Shown: positions 17,919-27,771, counted from the stretch's first letter. The stretch: 64,000 nucleotides of DNA from Methanolobus chelungpuianus (GCF_024500045.1 NZ_JTEO01000006.1:248001-312000), one strand, 5' to 3'. Numbers and translations are program-made. The notes: a model not told the origin generated them from the sequence alone.

Positions 17919-19016
17919 TCACTCATTCATTATTTTATGATCCACCAGCAGTTTCTGGTAGAACTCTTCATCGGGATTTTCCCGTATCAGCTCTTCAAGA
18001 GCCTCCCTGTAGATTGAGGTGTCTATATGGTCTTCTATCCTGACATCTGTGGTTATGTAGCCACTATCCTTCATCATCTGGTAGTATTCTACCACGCCAT
18101 TCTTATTTGGATCAGGTGAGGCATAGAAATAATCATTCCATGTAGACCGGTGGATTACTTCTGCGTCAACTTTGACGTATTTCTGAATATCAGTGACTGA
18201 TTCATTCTGGTTCTCACTGAAGAACTTGTATGCCTTGATAAGGCCTTTCTCGAACTTGACATAGGTTTCTCTGTCTGAGTTCAGTGTACTTGTCTTCAGT
18301 GCAATGCGGCAGCACGGATGATTATCATAGTACTGAGCCGTGTATGAAGCTACAGCCAGTCCCTGCTGCTGTGCAAGTATCTCATGAGGAATCCATATAA
18401 TACCGCCATCAGCCTTGTTGGTCTTGACCGCTTCTGCAACGGCATTCGGCGAACCCAGTTCAAGGAAGGTCACTTCAGTCTTCCAGTCAATGCCCGCATC
18501 CTTCAGGGCAGCCTTGTAGATCAAGTCACCGTTGGACATTGCTATAGTAGCTATCTTTTTTCCCTTCCAGTTCTGAAGATCCGCAAGTTCCTCTGCTTTC
18601 TCGGGCTGTGTTACCAGGAACTGGCCTTCACTCATCAGTCCGCCTATTATAGTAATATCTGCCCCCTGTGCGATATAAGTAGCAGGATCAGATGTTCCAG
18701 CCCCTACAGTTTCCAGTTTGTTCCCAAACAGAGAGTTATATGCTTCCGTACCCTTTGTGAACTGGAAAAGTTCAACATTAAGACCTTCCTCTTCCCAAAA
18801 CCCCTCTTCTTTTGCAATAAAGATGAGCGCATCACCATTGGAAGGCAGGTATCCGTGTCTGATAGTTTTTAACTGCTGGGGTGAAGTGCTTACTGACTTG
18901 ATCCCAGTCGCATCCGGTGAACTGTCCGCATCCGAGCTCAAATAGCTGGCAACGCCTGCAAGAACAATAAGGGCAATAAGTATTACAATAAATGCATTTG
19001 TATATTTTTCTACCAT
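17919..19016 (-). CDS. Tau/Ssu/NitT-type ABC transporter substrate-binding protein
   Basis: About 365 residues; the ATG at 19016 is preferred because GGAGG precedes it. It begins with a hydrophobic helix (AFIVILIALIVLAGVASYL) serving as signal or anchor. The body fits the NMT1/SsuA fold: IRHGYLPSNGDALIFIAKEE near the start and GAGTSDPATYIAQGADIT around 105. A CC pair occurs in NHPCCRI. No permease or ATPase adjoins it; a matching permease and ATPase pair is at 42.7-44.5 kb, so they might form one system. Candidate ligands are sulfonates or other organosulfur compounds, by family and context. Confidence 0.78.
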   Translation of the reverse strand: MVEKYTNAFIVILIALIVLAGVASYLSSDADSSPDATGIKSVSTSPQQLKTIRHGYLPSNGDALIFIAKEEGFWEEEGLNVELFQFTKGTEAYNSLFGNKLETVGAGTSDPATYIAQGADITIIGGLMSEGQFLVTQPEKAEELADLQNWKGKKIATIAMSNGDLIYKAALKDAGIDWKTEVTFLELGSPNAVAEAVKTNKADGGIIWIPHEILAQQQGLAVASYTAQYYDNHPCCRIALKTSTLNSDRETYVKFEKGLIKAYKFFSENQNESVTDIQKYVKVDAEVIHRSTWNDYFYASPDPNKNGVVEYYQMMKDSGYITTDVRIEDHIDTSIYREALEELIRENPDEEFYQKLLVDHKIMNE

Positions 19017-19248
19017 AAGTTCCTCCATTGATGGCCTTGGTAATTGTCCAAGGCATCAGAGGCTCATATCATTGTCAACAGGGAATTTATAAGTGGAGAT
19101 TACAGTAAAAAATGCCTTTTGTTGTGCATGAATAGTTAAATAGTGGCAAAGATGACCTAACTAGGATAAATAAAAGAGATTTCTAACAATACCCCATGTA
19201 TTCAGGCACCGTAGAAGCTAAAAATGAAAGCCAGTTGTGAACATATGT

Positions 19249-20493
19249 TCAAAGTGGTTCCAATCTCTGTGTGGGTATGAACTTATGTCCCAAGATATGA
19301 TTTTTGAGATTACTACAAAGCTTTTCCGCCCGCAACCTGTCGGATTGACGCAATGATACAGGAATAGTTCCTTCTGGCAGTTCTATGGATCCCAGCCTTG
19401 CATTGAATACCCCTCCCGGACATACGCGGACACAGGTCCCGCAGTTAATGCACAGATCCCTGTTTATGTGGAAACGGTCGTATATGGCTTCTGTGGGACA
19501 TATCCGCATTGTAGGGCAGTCGGGATGCATGAGGCACCTGTCAGTTTCTGTGCGCACAGCTTTATCCGTGCCTCTCCATATGTGCCCGTAGTGCGCCTTA
19601 GAGTGTGCTAGGCGGCCATTGACATCGGATACGGGCAATGAGACATCGCTATCCAGAACCTTTAATCCTGAAAGTACCTCTTCATCAAGCACTGGTATCG
19701 GTATGGCAAGTGATGTCAGGCATTCCGGCCCTTCTGAGGTCTTCATCCCACCCATCATCCGGTGGTCCATCTCTTTCATGTCTGCATAGGCAGATACGTT
19801 GGGCTTATCAGGACTGGCTCTTGTTCCCTTACCCATGATATATCCGGGTGCACCGTTCAGGAGCACTCGCGTTCCCACGCCTATTACCCGATTGAATGGA
19901 TCATTCTGCAGTGGATTAATCTCACCGCATCCGGATACGGTCACTTCTGTGAAAGGACCGGTCAGTCCGGTGACGGAAAAGATGGACTGGATGGTTGTCG
20001 GCATCGGATTGACCAATGCATGATAGTTCTTAAACGCAAGCCTGGTGGTGATTATTCTTGCATAGTCGATATCATTGAGTGTGACATGGTTCTCATAAGT
20101 CCTGCCCTGTGCTTCCACAAGGATATCGATCTCATCTCCTTTCACAAGGTCCCTGAAAAGATGGCCTCCACCATACCTGTCGTCTGCGTGTGCCGTTCCA
20201 TTGATCACAAGGTCCACTACACCTAAGCGCTCATTGGGACAGGGGCCTGGCTGTGCAGGTACCCCGTTAAGCCAGATTGCATCGGCTCTCTCAAAGCTGC
20301 ACTTTTTTGCAACCGGTACCATCATAACTGCCATTGTTCCCGACATTACGCCGAATGTACCTGTCGTGACCACATCCACATCCTCTGCCGTTACATCCTC
20401 GCCTGTGCGTATCTTCGACTTAAGCTCAGCTGCTGTCATAACAACTGCTTCGTCTCGTGCAATTTTTTGGTTGATCTCTTCAATGGTCTTCAT
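19249..20493 (-). CDS. Methanogenesis marker 16-type metalloprotein (DUF39 plus ferredoxin domain)
   Basis: A 414-residue protein: residues ~1-325 match the DUF39/HcyBIO-type domain (TTGTFGVMSGTMAVMMVPV near 46), and residues ~325-375 contain two 4Fe-4S motifs, one CxxCGxCxxxCP at CINCGTCVRVCPG. The DUF39 family includes the homocysteine-forming sulfur-insertion enzyme of methanogens; the ferredoxin-fused version is confined to methanogens. Its exact reaction is not established. It ends a four-gene operon whose members overlap by a few bases. Confidence 0.85.
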   Translation of the reverse strand: MKTIEEINQKIARDEAVVMTAAELKSKIRTGEDVTAEDVDVVTTGTFGVMSGTMAVMMVPVAKKCSFERADAIWLNGVPAQPGPCPNERLGVVDLVINGTAHADDRYGGGHLFRDLVKGDEIDILVEAQGRTYENHVTLNDIDYARIITTRLAFKNYHALVNPMPTTIQSIFSVTGLTGPFTEVTVSGCGEINPLQNDPFNRVIGVGTRVLLNGAPGYIMGKGTRASPDKPNVSAYADMKEMDHRMMGGMKTSEGPECLTSLAIPIPVLDEEVLSGLKVLDSDVSLPVSDVNGRLAHSKAHYGHIWRGTDKAVRTETDRCLMHPDCPTMRICPTEAIYDRFHINRDLCINCGTCVRVCPGGVFNARLGSIELPEGTIPVSLRQSDRLRAEKLCSNLKNHILGHKFIPTQRLEPL

Positions 20494-21113
20494 AGTATCC
20501 TTATATCCTCAAGCCTGACGTGAAGTCCGGAAGGCTTTTTCAATATCATGTTAACAAGGGCGGTATGTGCAAGGTCTATCATGCAGTTCCCTGGCAGGAA
20601 GTACTGGCGCGTTCCAAGTACAGGTTGTTTTTTAAGAGGATTGGCAATTCCTTCGAAAGCATGGACATGATATGCCTGCACATCATGAGCATCTTCTTTC
20701 CGGGCTTCCATGGGGCCGACAGTATGGCACTCCAGGACTCCTGTCACAGGGTTTGCGCTCAGCACCCTCAAGGCGTGGTAGAGAGGGCAGCCTGGTCCCG
20801 CAGGCCGGCCAGTCACAAGGTCACCTTTTTTGATCCCCCAGGCTTCCACAAGATCTGCCCTGAAAGGTACAACGAACTTGCGTGCAGAAGGCTCTCCCGG
20901 GAAAGGCAAGAGTACGAAGTCATATTCCTTTCCGGTCACATCCACTCCTGAGTACGTGGGTTTTGCCAAGGGGACCGACATTTTTTCCTTCAGGTAATAG
21001 GGGCACAGTTCAGTTTTTGCTGCCCCGCTTTCCAGCCGTACTATAAAATCGGAGCATGTTGCCGAACCGCAAGCTCCGCAATCTTTGCCCGGGGGAATCC
21101 ATTGAGGTATCAT
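20490..21113 (-). CDS. 4Fe-4S-domain protein, marker 16 operon
   Basis: A 207-residue protein. Residues 10-40 hold CGACGSATC and a later Cys, the four-cysteine FeS domain also seen in acetyl-CoA synthase and RnfB-type proteins. The rest (from ~55) is unrecognised, with GRPAGPGCPLYHA and HTVGPMEAR segments. It overlaps the marker 16 gene by four bases and abuts the GTPase. The tight packing suggests a shared job in assembling or reactivating a metalloenzyme. Confidence 0.7.
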   Translation of the reverse strand: MIPQWIPPGKDCGACGSATCSDFIVRLESGAAKTELCPYYLKEKMSVPLAKPTYSGVDVTGKEYDFVLLPFPGEPSARKFVVPFRADLVEAWGIKKGDLVTGRPAGPGCPLYHALRVLSANPVTGVLECHTVGPMEARKEDAHDVQAYHVHAFEGIANPLKKQPVLGTRQYFLPGNCMIDLAHTALVNMILKKPSGLHVRLEDIRIL

Positions 21114-21817
21114 CAGTCACCTCTGTACATAGATTCCGGCATATCCAGCGGACGGATCATTCCAAAGTGTTTCTGCCAGCCAATCTCCTTTTTACCAATA
21201 CAGATGGTACATACTCCAAGAGGAGGAGCACCTCTGAGTGTGACAGGTTCTGCTTCGATATCGGCCTGGCTGGCAATACGCCTCATAAGATATCTTAAAC
21301 CAGTTCCCTGAATAGCATTTGTTTCGACTATGTCAATATCATTGACAACTTTCCTTATGCTTTCCCTGAAGACCTCTTTCTCTGCCTGTGACACCAGATC
21401 GGTCTTGGTGACTACAACTACATCTGCAAGTGCTATCAATGGCGCCATTTTCAGCGGTGAGTTCGTTCCGGAGATAGCACTGATGACAGTTATTCCCAGA
21501 GAATACGTGGTATAGGGTGTGCACCTCAGACAGAGTCCCGCACTTTCAACAATCAGCATATTCCTTGAGAGCTCGTCTGCCCAGCTTAATGCATCCGCCA
21601 GAACCAGAATTCCCATATGATCCGGGCACAAATCCCCGGAATATACCTTTTTAGTGGGGATACCAAACTCTTCCGCAAGCTCCTCATCCTCGGTAGCGTG
21701 TACCACGTCGACCTTCAGGAACGCAGGAAGTGCATCTTCAGGCAGGCTTTTTATTATCTGCCTTATTACGGCTGTCTTCCCTCCGCTGGGAGGACCGGCA
21801 ACAATGATCAGTTTCAT
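21113..21817 (-). CDS. CobW/HypB/UreG-type GTPase
   Basis: A 234-residue P-loop GTPase: GPPSGGKT (8-15), GDLCPDH (about 81), ESAGLCLRC (about 106) and the G4 motif TKTDL. The CxxC in GLCLRC and the later CTIC could hold a metal, as in HypB or UreG nickel metallochaperones. It shares the operon with an ABC ATPase and two FeS proteins, pointing to metal or cluster insertion. Which enzyme it serves is unknown. Confidence 0.75.
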   Translation of the reverse strand: MKLIIVAGPPSGGKTAVIRQIIKSLPEDALPAFLKVDVVHATEDEELAEEFGIPTKKVYSGDLCPDHMGILVLADALSWADELSRNMLIVESAGLCLRCTPYTTYSLGITVISAISGTNSPLKMAPLIALADVVVVTKTDLVSQAEKEVFRESIRKVVNDIDIVETNAIQGTGLRYLMRRIASQADIEAEPVTLRGAPPLGVCTICIGKKEIGWQKHFGMIRPLDMPESMYRGD

Positions 21818-22645
21818 TTACAATTCACATCCCTGGTCAATGGGAAGTGTCGTTAACTCATGCGGGACAGAATAAAAAACATTCCCTAGCCTCAGTTTTT
21901 CCCGGATATGATGCAGTTTGTCATCAATGCCTGCCAGGTATTCTATCAGGTGCCTTTCGTTATTTCCGGGCTCGATAACTGAGGATACTCCGCCGGACTT
22001 CATCACTATACGCCGTCCTGTCGTGACGGCGAGGTAGGGATCATGCGTTACAATTATGACCGCCTTGTTTCCCCCCTGAAGGGACTGTATAACCTTGTCC
22101 TTGAAAATACCTGCATTCTCTATTTCATCAAGCAGGAGTATGGGAGTGTCGCTTATCACGAGAGCATCTGCGATCATAAGAGCTCTCGTCTGCCCTCCGG
22201 ACAGGCTGCTCATCTTGCTTTTCAGGGTGATCTTCTCCCCGGTAAAAGTATTTGCAAGATCGATGGTTTCACTGAGCAGCTCCTCCCTGCCGGAACGCCT
22301 TGCCTGGATATGCATTGTAAGGAAGGCTTCCACTGAAAGATCTGCCAGACAGCGCGTATTCTGGGTTATCAGCGCAATAGGCTTGAAAGCCGGATCCCGT
22401 ATAAAGGATTCCGGAGGGACATCACCATTGACAAGGACAGTTCTCCCTGTTACAGTGTCCCCCTGCGCCAGAGTTTCAATGTCATTTATGAAGGCTGACT
22501 TCCCGGAACCAGTTGGGCCTACTATTGAGATAGTATCCCCGGGTCTTATTTCCATACTCTTGAACCCTTCCTTTTCTCCGGATCTGTTCTTTCCTGCTAG
22601 GATAGTAAGAGTGACCTGTCGTGTCATATTCTTATTTTTTGACAA
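21818..22645 (-). CDS. ABC-type ATPase, marker 16 operon
   Basis: A 275-residue ATP-binding protein without membrane partner. Walker A is GPTGSGKS (44-51), the signature LSGGQTRA is around 153, and Walker B ILLLDEIEN follows. Methanogens have similar soluble ABC proteins that activate methyl-coenzyme M reductase, so a chaperone role is reasonable. First gene of the four-gene operon; an AT-rich promoter region lies at 22650-22850. Confidence 0.75.
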   Translation of the reverse strand: MSKNKNMTRQVTLTILAGKNRSGEKEGFKSMEIRPGDTISIVGPTGSGKSAFINDIETLAQGDTVTGRTVLVNGDVPPESFIRDPAFKPIALITQNTRCLADLSVEAFLTMHIQARRSGREELLSETIDLANTFTGEKITLKSKMSSLSGGQTRALMIADALVISDTPILLLDEIENAGIFKDKVIQSLQGGNKAVIIVTHDPYLAVTTGRRIVMKSGGVSSVIEPGNNERHLIEYLAGIDDKLHHIREKLRLGNVFYSVPHELTTLPIDQGCEL

Positions 22646-22854
22646 CGCTATTTATAATCCTTTCCTAATTTACAACGCAATTATCCTAATTAGGAATATA
22701 ACAACTTCTAACTTCCCTACTGAGGATTAAATACAAATGTTAGTGATAAATTATTCAAAAACCATGAAAAATAGTTAAAGACAAATAGTCGATTATATAA
22801 AGAACTGAACCTCTCATATATGCAAGGTGTAAGATCGCAGCCTGTACACGAAGG

Positions 22855-23322
22855 TCAGAGTTCCAGCCTGAAGATCCTTTCAGGAACCCCGCCAACTTCA
22901 TTTACAACTATCTCGAAATGGCTGTCAGCGGAACCAACTATCTGGTCACCGTTCTCATCATACTTAGAGAACAGCAGAGTACCGCTTCTGTGATGTACTC
23001 CTGAGCCAGGATCTTCTATTCATTTTGAAGGAAAGTACTTCTCATTGTTGCTGTCCCTGATATATGATATGTCTTCCATGTTGTACTCATCAAGGTTTAC
23101 AGAGTGTGTGTTCATGCTCACTTTAAACGCAATGTAGTCTATGTATTCACTATTTGTTTTTTCATCCGGATAGCTGAGAGACACTGCAACAGGTCCCTCA
23201 CTGTTCAACAAGGTCCTTGGACCCGGCTCAGTAGGAAGGGCACTGTTACCGTTTCCAAGTATTAAAGCAGCACCAGCTATCAATATCAACATCAGGGCAG
23301 CAACCAGGAGTCCGTATCTCAT
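22855..23322 (-). pseudogene. Small membrane-anchored protein interrupted by in-frame TGA
   Basis: The first 100 residues (signal-like helix, then ALPTEPGPRTLLN) end at TGA 23020-23022. In the same frame another 55 codons follow, encoding EDPGSGVHHRSGTLLFSKY and on to GGVPERIFRLEL, a coherent domain end. The TGA probably replaces TGG (Trp). It is a nonsense mutant or sequencing error. The start overlaps the stop of the next upstream gene. Confidence 0.6.
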
Positions 23323-23585
23323 GTATCTGTTTCTCCCTTCCCTTCATTTTTACTATCTATATGGATTTCACTAGGGTATGTTCCACGCATGTTTTTTATC
23401 ATGAATAAATGCAGAAGGGGGCAAAGCAGTATCATCCCGTAAGCCAGATAGCTGTTCGAGACACCCAGAATGACCAGAGCTGCAAAACCCGCCAGAGGTA
23501 TACTGTAGCATAGGGCCATCATAAGCATATGTTTTCCGCCCCTCGAAGAGGGGGAGTGAGCGGAATTAAATATTCCTTTGTTCAC
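23319..23585 (-). CDS. Small two-helix membrane protein
   Basis: Up to 88 residues, with two hydrophobic helices (about 19-38 and 43-62) and a polar C-terminus. It resembles DUF2933-like small membrane proteins. ATG at 23537 (MLMMALCY) is an alternative start. It overlaps the anchored protein gene downstream and forms a two-gene unit with it. Confidence 0.55.
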   Translation of the reverse strand: MNKGIFNSAHSPSSRGGKHMLMMALCYSIPLAGFAALVILGVSNSYLAYGMILLCPLLHLFMIKNMRGTYPSEIHIDSKNEGKGETDT

Positions 23586-23787
23586 TTATAACACCTATCG
23601 ATTATTGTTCATGTAAGACTTCAGGTATGTCTTCGGCATTCCAGACATAATTCAAGCTTATTACAGGATTGTTTTCACAGAGAAGTTCTTTATTACTGAT
23701 ATGAAGGCATCCTGTATAACATTCGGATGTTAGATATATGATCGGAGTTTTCACTTTGTACTCACCTGTCCGTGATATGTCAGGATT

Positions 23788-24783
23788 TCAACTATGTTTC
23801 TTTATAATAATCTCCCAATCTGTTTCATTTTTCTGTATTACATTCATAACTTCATGCCCGTCAGCCTCCATGCCCTTGGGCACTTCTGTGACAGCGGTAG
23901 GATCATCCACAACTATCTTAAGGATCTCTCCTCCCTTCAGCGTATGAAGCACTTGATTGGCATAGAGGAAATTTTCGGGGCTGCGCTTTCCTTTAGTATC
24001 AATCACCTTATCCATTTTTGTATCCGCAAGGAAAGTTCCGTTAATGTATGCCCGGGTTCTATCATCCTTCGGGCTTTCTAATACTTCATCAGCCGGACCA
24101 TGCTCTATTACCTCTCCCAGATAAAGATGAATCACATAGTCAGCAAGTCTCATTGCCTGGTGAATATTGTGCGTGACTATTACAATAGTGTAGTCATTTT
24201 TCAATTTAAGGAGCTGCTGCTCTATATGCTGCGATGAGACCGGGTCAAGGGCAGATGTCGGTTCATCACAGAGAATTATTTCCGGTTCAACTGCAAGTCC
24301 TCTTGCTAGGCATAGTCTCTGCTGCTGACCTATTGATAGTTGCGATGCCGGGGAATTCAGCCGATTCTTGACTTCATCCCAAAGACCGGCAAGTGTAAGA
24401 TATTTTTCCACTATCTCATCGAGATCATGCTTCTTCTTTATTCCATGTATTCTCGGCCCGTATGTTATATTCTCATAAATCGACATTGGAAGCGGAGTAG
24501 GCTTCTGGGCAAGTAGCCCCATTTTCTTCCTTACGTTTACAACATCTGTTTTCCTGTCAAAGATATCTTCGTTGTCTATAAGAATCTTACCGGAATAAGT
24601 AACCTTATCTGTAAGGTCAATTAACCTGTTCATGCATTTTAGCAACGTGGATTTACCGCAGCCAGAAGGACCTATTATAGCGGTGATCTGTTTTTCCGGT
24701 ATCTCCACAGAGATGTTCTTTAATGCATGGCTTCCATTATAGAAGACATTTATATTATCTATCTTAATATGGACTTTTGACAT
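23788..24783 (-). CDS. pstB: PstB-type ABC ATPase fused to a TusA-like domain
   Basis: 331 residues. The ATPase (1-255) has Walker A GPSGCGKS (38-45), signature LSIGQQQR (149-156) and Walker B ILCDEP, closest in form to PstB. Residues ~258-329 are an added domain of the TusA/SirA fold (VIDTKGKRSPENF and then GGEILKIVVDDPTA). The TusA catalytic Cys of the CP motif is replaced by Ser268, so sulfur transfer by the usual route is not possible. The fused domain may be regulatory. It is the last gene of the S-C-A-B unit. The substrate may be phosphate, or another oxyanion given the sulfur setting. Confidence 0.82.
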   Translation of the reverse strand: MSKVHIKIDNINVFYNGSHALKNISVEIPEKQITAIIGPSGCGKSTLLKCMNRLIDLTDKVTYSGKILIDNEDIFDRKTDVVNVRKKMGLLAQKPTPLPMSIYENITYGPRIHGIKKKHDLDEIVEKYLTLAGLWDEVKNRLNSPASQLSIGQQQRLCLARGLAVEPEIILCDEPTSALDPVSSQHIEQQLLKLKNDYTIVIVTHNIHQAMRLADYVIHLYLGEVIEHGPADEVLESPKDDRTRAYINGTFLADTKMDKVIDTKGKRSPENFLYANQVLHTLKGGEILKIVVDDPTAVTEVPKGMEADGHEVMNVIQKNETDWEIIIKKHS

Positions 24784-24792
24784 GGCATATAC

Positions 24793-25644
24793 CTATTTTA
24801 TGATGTATTTAGTATATTTTCTTGAAAGAACCCTTGCAGTTATATTAATAGCTAAGATAATCATCAAGAGAATTACAGCCGAAGCATATGCTTTTTGCTG
24901 AATCTGCGGCAGAGGCGTTCCTAGCTGGAAAAATATAGCCAAGGGAAGAGATGCTGTAGCATCGAAGAGAGAGGTGGGAATGCGGTCAGTATATCCTGCT
25001 GTGAAAAGTACGGACGCTGCATCTCCTATCCCTCTCCCAAAAGCTATCAGCACTCCCGTCATAAGACCGGGAAGAGCTTGTTTTGCAACTACCTTAACTA
25101 CGGTTTCAAGTCTTGTTGCTCCAAGAGAGAATGACACCTCTTTAAGCTCAGAGGGAACAGTTTTTATGACCTCTTCCATTGCTCGGGTCATGATAGGTAG
25201 TTCCAGAAGTGTGAGAACTATTATTCCGCCAAGCAAAGATGCCCTCATATTCAAAAGCATCAGAATCGTGAATCCGAATGCTCCGTACACAATGGAAGGA
25301 GTCCCCCAGAGAATATCAAGCGAGAGACGTGTCAAGTCCGCTAGTTTTGTTCCTCCTGAATATTCTTTCTGCAAATAAAAGGCAATCCCGATACTAAGGA
25401 AAAACGCCAGTACAGTACCACCTAATGCAAGATAGAGCGAACCTATGATGGCATTCAGAATACCTCCTCCCGTCCCTAAGTAATAACCGCCTTCTGCTGT
25501 CTTTGTAAGCATATCGATGTTTATGGCAGGTAAGCCTTTCCAAAGTATTACCCCGATCACTGTAAGAAGGCTGATCATTACGATTCCAAGAGACAGTATC
25601 ATCAATACACGAAAGATAAATTCTTCAACTCTTCGAAGTTCCAT
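24793..25644 (-). CDS. pstA: PstA-type permease
   Basis: A 283-residue membrane protein with six helices and the cytoplasmic EAA-like loop (EVSFSLGATRLETVVKVV near 167). It forms the translocation pore with PstC. It abuts pstC with no gap. Confidence 0.85.
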   Translation of the reverse strand: MELRRVEEFIFRVLMILSLGIVMISLLTVIGVILWKGLPAINIDMLTKTAEGGYYLGTGGGILNAIIGSLYLALGGTVLAFFLSIGIAFYLQKEYSGGTKLADLTRLSLDILWGTPSIVYGAFGFTILMLLNMRASLLGGIIVLTLLELPIMTRAMEEVIKTVPSELKEVSFSLGATRLETVVKVVAKQALPGLMTGVLIAFGRGIGDAASVLFTAGYTDRIPTSLFDATASLPLAIFFQLGTPLPQIQQKAYASAVILLMIILAINITARVLSRKYTKYIIK

Positions 25645-26538
25645 TTAAATGACACCTTTTTCTATTTTGATGAGTACCATTCTTGCAAGAATGTTGAATA
25701 TCATTACAACGATGAGGAGCAGCAGGGCCGCAAGCATTATCGCTGAATCATAGAGTGGGATAGACATCATCTCACCGAAAGTATTGGCAATAAGAGCAGG
25801 GAGGGGATAAGCGGGGTCAAAAATGGATGAAGGAACTCTGTATACATTTCCCACAACCATAAGCACAGCCATTGTCTCACCGAATGCTCTTGAAAAACCA
25901 AGAATTATTGCCGCAAATATACCGGGCTTTGCCTTCCTCAGGACTACATGTTTAATTGTCTGCCACTTTGTAGCCCCTACGGAGAGGGAAACCTCTCTTA
26001 AATCCTGAGAAACACTCCTCATAACCTCGCTTGTTATTGAGATGATTATTGGAAATACCATAATTGAAAGCACAATCCCTCCTGCAAGGATACTGTACCC
26101 TCCTATAGTTTCCACTCCAAGAGCAGGAGCAAAGATATTCCTGATGAAAGGTACCACTGCAATCACACCCCATAGACCATATACAACTGAAGGTATTCCT
26201 GCAAGTAGATCGATTAGAGGATTGGCAGCAGCCCTCAGACTACTATCTGCATATTCTGAAAGGTATATTGAGCTTAGCAAGCTTATCGGCACTGCAATTA
26301 CAATAGCGAGCCCTGTAACCCATAGTGTTCCCATAATAAATGGGAAAAAGCCAAACTTTCCTGCGTTTGGACTCCATTCTTTTGAAAACAAGAGATCAAA
26401 GATAGGTTCTGTCGACAATATGGGACTTGCTCTGTAATAAAGGCCAACAAGCATAAAGAAGAACAGCAGACAGGCGAATGCTGTCGCTGCAAGCATCAGC
26501 CTGCTTGAAATACTGTCCTTGAGTCTTCTGATATTCAT
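25645..26538 (-). CDS. pstC: PstC-type permease
   Basis: 297 residues, six membrane helices, with EVSLSVGATKWQTIKHVV as the ATPase-contact loop. Upstream lies the binding protein gene (47 bp gap). Family assignment to phosphate-type permeases is clear; substrate remains inferred. Confidence 0.85.
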   Translation of the reverse strand: MNIRRLKDSISSRLMLAATAFACLLFFFMLVGLYYRASPILSTEPIFDLLFSKEWSPNAGKFGFFPFIMGTLWVTGLAIVIAVPISLLSSIYLSEYADSSLRAAANPLIDLLAGIPSVVYGLWGVIAVVPFIRNIFAPALGVETIGGYSILAGGIVLSIMVFPIIISITSEVMRSVSQDLREVSLSVGATKWQTIKHVVLRKAKPGIFAAIILGFSRAFGETMAVLMVVGNVYRVPSSIFDPAYPLPALIANTFGEMMSIPLYDSAIMLAALLLLIVVMIFNILARMVLIKIEKGVI

Positions 26539-26585
26539 AGTAATTTCTGCTCTTTATTATAATCGAATGACTTTTTCGTCATTAT

Positions 26586-27608
26586 TCATGCCGAAGAATC
26601 GACTTTTTCTATTCCCTCGTTTATCTTATCCTGCGGAAGAACAATATACCCTGATTCAGGAATAAACTTCTGCCCGTCAGTGAGTATCCACTTAATGAAA
26701 TCCTCTTCAATACCGGTGGGCTTGCCTTTTGTTACAAGGTTCAGATCTCTTGCAGGCGGTGAAGGGAACTTATCATTTCCGATAGCCTCTACGATTTCAT
26801 CCAGTGTTCCATAGAAGTTCTCTTCCGGGTCTATCTTGCCGTTCTCATTCAGATCAAGCGGTATTATTTCGATGCCCTCAACTGGTTTTCGGGAGTTTAG
26901 ATTATATGCAAAGTTTACGTTATTATATCCAATTCCTAATTTATCTTGCCTTACTGCTTCTGCAAGTCCGGGATCACCATTAACACCCACACCCTTAAGC
27001 TCTTCCTGTGTGTAATTGCCTAAGTATTTTGCCCATGTTTCAGGTGCGCCGGCGGCATCTGAGCGTGTGTATACGTTAATCTTATCATTGTTACTCGTCT
27101 CTCCTGTAGCCTGACCCCATGTTCTTATGGTTCCAGTGATGTATATTTGCTCAAACTCATCTCTTGTTAGTCCGCTTTTCTTAAGTTGTGCAAGTGCAGG
27201 ATTATTACTATTGACTGTTGGCACAACAGCATCTTTTGTTACTGCTATCCAGTATGCACCTTTTTCCTCTTCTGCAGGTGTAATTGCTCTTGAGACCATG
27301 CCTATATCCACAAGCCCTCCCAGAGTGTCAGCCATTCCTTTTCCTGCTCCTCCGGCGCTGATGTCAAACTTCACTTTTGGGTGTAGTGTCCTGTATTCTT
27401 CACTCCATATAAGCATCATCGGATACATGGCAAAAGCACCCGAGATACGTATTGTTCCCTCAAGTTCTTCCACTGCTGGTGTCTGCGCATCGCCAGAAGG
27501 TATGTTTTGGGTCCCTGCTCCAGGTTTACCCACAAATCCCGATAGTGTCGCTACTATGAAAACCGCAAGTACCACGGTTATAGCAGTTATGAGAATTTTT
27601 CTATTCAT
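26586..27608 (-). CDS. pstS: PstS-type substrate-binding protein
   Basis: 340 residues with an N-terminal hydrophobic signal/anchor (5-25). The ligand-binding core begins ISGAFAMYPMMLIWSEEY and includes SAGGAGKGMADTLGG, the oxyanion-binding loop of PstS-type proteins. The classical GAGSTFP start is replaced by SGAFAMYP, which occurs in a PstS subgroup. Promoter-side sequence at 27741-27753 carries GGCAAATAGTGCC, the same 13 bases found before a tRNA-Cys gene. Confidence 0.8.
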   Translation of the reverse strand: MNRKILITAITVVLAVFIVATLSGFVGKPGAGTQNIPSGDAQTPAVEELEGTIRISGAFAMYPMMLIWSEEYRTLHPKVKFDISAGGAGKGMADTLGGLVDIGMVSRAITPAEEEKGAYWIAVTKDAVVPTVNSNNPALAQLKKSGLTRDEFEQIYITGTIRTWGQATGETSNNDKINVYTRSDAAGAPETWAKYLGNYTQEELKGVGVNGDPGLAEAVRQDKLGIGYNNVNFAYNLNSRKPVEGIEIIPLDLNENGKIDPEENFYGTLDEIVEAIGNDKFPSPPARDLNLVTKGKPTGIEEDFIKWILTDGQKFIPESGYIVLPQDKINEGIEKVDSSA

Positions 27609-27740
27609 TATTCCACCTTGGACTGTTTATTTTTTTGTTCAGTTGCTTACAATCAGTAAGATACAAACAGCAGGAGCATATAAATCTGTAAAGGAATAGG
27701 CTATAATTGTAGGGGACAATACAAAAACAGAAAAATAGCG

Positions 27741-27753
27741 GCAAATAGTGCCT
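27741..27753. promoter_or_regulatory. GGCAAATAGTGCC motif upstream of pstS-type operon
   Basis: This is identical to the motif at 38634-38646 in a tRNA-Cys promoter. Here it lies ~135 bp before the pstS start. The fixed 21-nt offset to a TATA box is not obvious at this site. Confidence 0.4.
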
Positions 27754-27771
27754 GTTTACAAAATTAAAACA

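Noticed and set aside
22807-22850. Second copy of the radical SAM C-terminus (CTGCDLTP codons)
   Set aside because: Only ~25 bp resemble the 3' end of the radical SAM gene at 28.15 kb; a minor remnant or chance.
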